A DNA stretch of 64,000 bases from Chryseobacterium capnotolerans (GTDB lineage: Bacteria; Bacteroidota; Bacteroidia; Flavobacteriales; Weeksellaceae). The position numbers were made by a program, and so were the translations under genes. This document shows, piece by piece, positions 63,295-64,000 of the stretch; position 1 is the stretch's first letter, and each line of letters begins with the position of its first letter. The stretch is taken from contig NZ_CP065589.1 in the NCBI RefSeq assembly GCF_021278965.1, positions 3,663,001 through 3,727,000 of the forward strand, written 5' to 3'. The notes under the pieces are model-generated. The model was not told the DNA's origin. It saw nothing but the letters and a program-made list of their open reading frames with translations, and did not search any database.

Positions 63295-64000
63295 ATGAAA
63301 AAGAATCTGATCAAAATGTTCGGGTTAATCACCTTATTGACTATAAATAGTATTTCATTAAACGCTCAAATCCTTGTTAATCCAGAAGATCAATCATGGT
63401 ATCCTTCTGCTTACGGAGCTCAGGATGAAATAGGAGCTGCCAATTTATTAACACCCGAAGTAGTAAAACAAGCACTTGGATTGGTAAAACAAGGTAAAAC
63501 ATTAGCACTTGCTGTTCCTATTGATAAAAACTTACCCGCTTTCAGACACAGAAGTTTCAATCTATACAACATCCAACCCGGAGAACAGGGCGGAAAAAGT
63601 ATAGGTCCCAACAAGTTTACATTCAATGACGAATTAGTCAATGGATGGACAGGCGTAGGAACTCAGCTTAACGGGATTGGACATATCGGGATTGATAACG
63701 TTTACTATAACGGAAATAAAGCAACTGATTTTGTAACTGTAGAAGGTGTAAAAAAGCTAGGTGTTGAAAAAGTCCCCCCCTTTGTCACCAGAGGTATAGT
63801 CCTTGATATGGTGAGACATTATGGAAAAGCAATTGTGCCTGGTGGAACAGAATTTACTGTTGAAGATATCACAGCTGTTTTAAAGAAACAGGGTCTTACA
63901 CTAAGAAAAGGAGATGTTATTCTTTTCAATACGGGATGGCTCGAACTGATCGGTAAAGACAACAAACAGTTCTTAGAAACAGAACCTGGAATCGGGATGG
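63295..64000 (+). CDS. Exported cyclase-family (kynurenine formamidase-like) protein, partial
   Basis: 235 residues visible, runs off the right edge. Signal peptide (LITLLTINSISLNAQ), then DEIGAANLLTPE, TQLNGIGHIGID (H-x-D/G metal motif altered to HIGID), GIVLDMVRHYG and GDVILFNTGW, as in cyclase/SDR-type hydrolases. Function uncertain. Confidence 0.85.
   Translation, partial: MKKNLIKMFGLITLLTINSISLNAQILVNPEDQSWYPSAYGAQDEIGAANLLTPEVVKQALGLVKQGKTLALAVPIDKNLPAFRHRSFNLYNIQPGEQGGKSIGPNKFTFNDELVNGWTGVGTQLNGIGHIGIDNVYYNGNKATDFVTVEGVKKLGVEKVPPFVTRGIVLDMVRHYGKAIVPGGTEFTVEDITAVLKKQGLTLRKGDVILFNTGWLELIGKDNKQFLETEPGIGM

Overview
The window looks like chromosome of a Bacteroidota species in the Flavobacteriia, most like Chryseobacterium, Elizabethkingia and relatives. 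The evidence is AT-rich DNA, few Shine-Dalgarno sequences, TAnnTTTG (-7) promoters, type IX secretion C-terminal tails, a Bacteroidetes-type (T6SS-iii) type VI secretion locus, a Bacteroidetes-style curli operon, and COX24-like and HU-like small basic proteins. Genus is an inference. I see no tRNA, rRNA, CRISPR array or transposase gene.

Region 1 (1-1965): the N-terminal part of polA on the minus strand, then a repeat-rich spacer. Region 2 (about 1966-34198, nearly all minus strand): a 32-kb T6SS-iii locus. It carries three almost identical tube genes (tssD/hcp), two spike genes (vgrG/tssI), the sheath-recycling ATPase clpV/tssH, a lytic transglycosylase, and the membrane-complex genes tssO-like, TssP-like and tssR. 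Cargo modules lie between them. Sheath, baseplate and tssN genes (tssB, C, E, F, G, K, N) are not here and must lie elsewhere. Module A follows the first vgrG: a LysM protein, a membrane protein, a PAAR-like tip/effector and three small membrane proteins. Module B follows the second vgrG: three effectors sharing one ~50-residue N-terminal domain joined to different toxins (two zinc metalloproteases, one lipase). Each is followed by a candidate immunity gene, and between them lie decayed fragments of an effector C-terminus and of an immunity gene. All three tssD genes have the same paired operator, TGTAGTA-(G/A)TTCTACGA, exactly 109 bp from the start codon, and a LuxR-type regulator with a Glu in place of the receiver Asp is divergent from the tssO operon.

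Region 3 (34325-43387, plus strand): the regulator, an HU-like protein, a COX24-like small ribosomal protein, RNase G, three tandem delta-60-repeat type IX cargo proteins, an OsmC-like protein behind a heptanucleotide repeat, and a second LuxR-type pseudo-receiver regulator. Region 4 (43642-49102, minus strand): a curli operon, csgA-csgB-csgH/E fusion-csgF-csgG plus a beta-propeller lipoprotein, flanked by direct copies of a dispersed palindromic repeat. Region 5 (49509-64000): housekeeping and stress genes: CoA-type Nudix hydrolase, acyltransferase, Mpl, two paralogous lipoproteins, nitronate monooxygenase, two aldo/keto reductases, GNAT, LysR, alpha/beta hydrolase, metallophosphoesterase, an MdaB-ABM-DJ-1 redox operon, and a partial cyclase.

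Eight genes are broken by a single-base frameshift, most of them next to homopolymers, including clpV, vgrG and csgE. I annotate each as one gene and suspect sequencing error more than biology. By contrast, the remnants at 18902-19135 and 23776-23960 carry substitution stops and look truly decayed.
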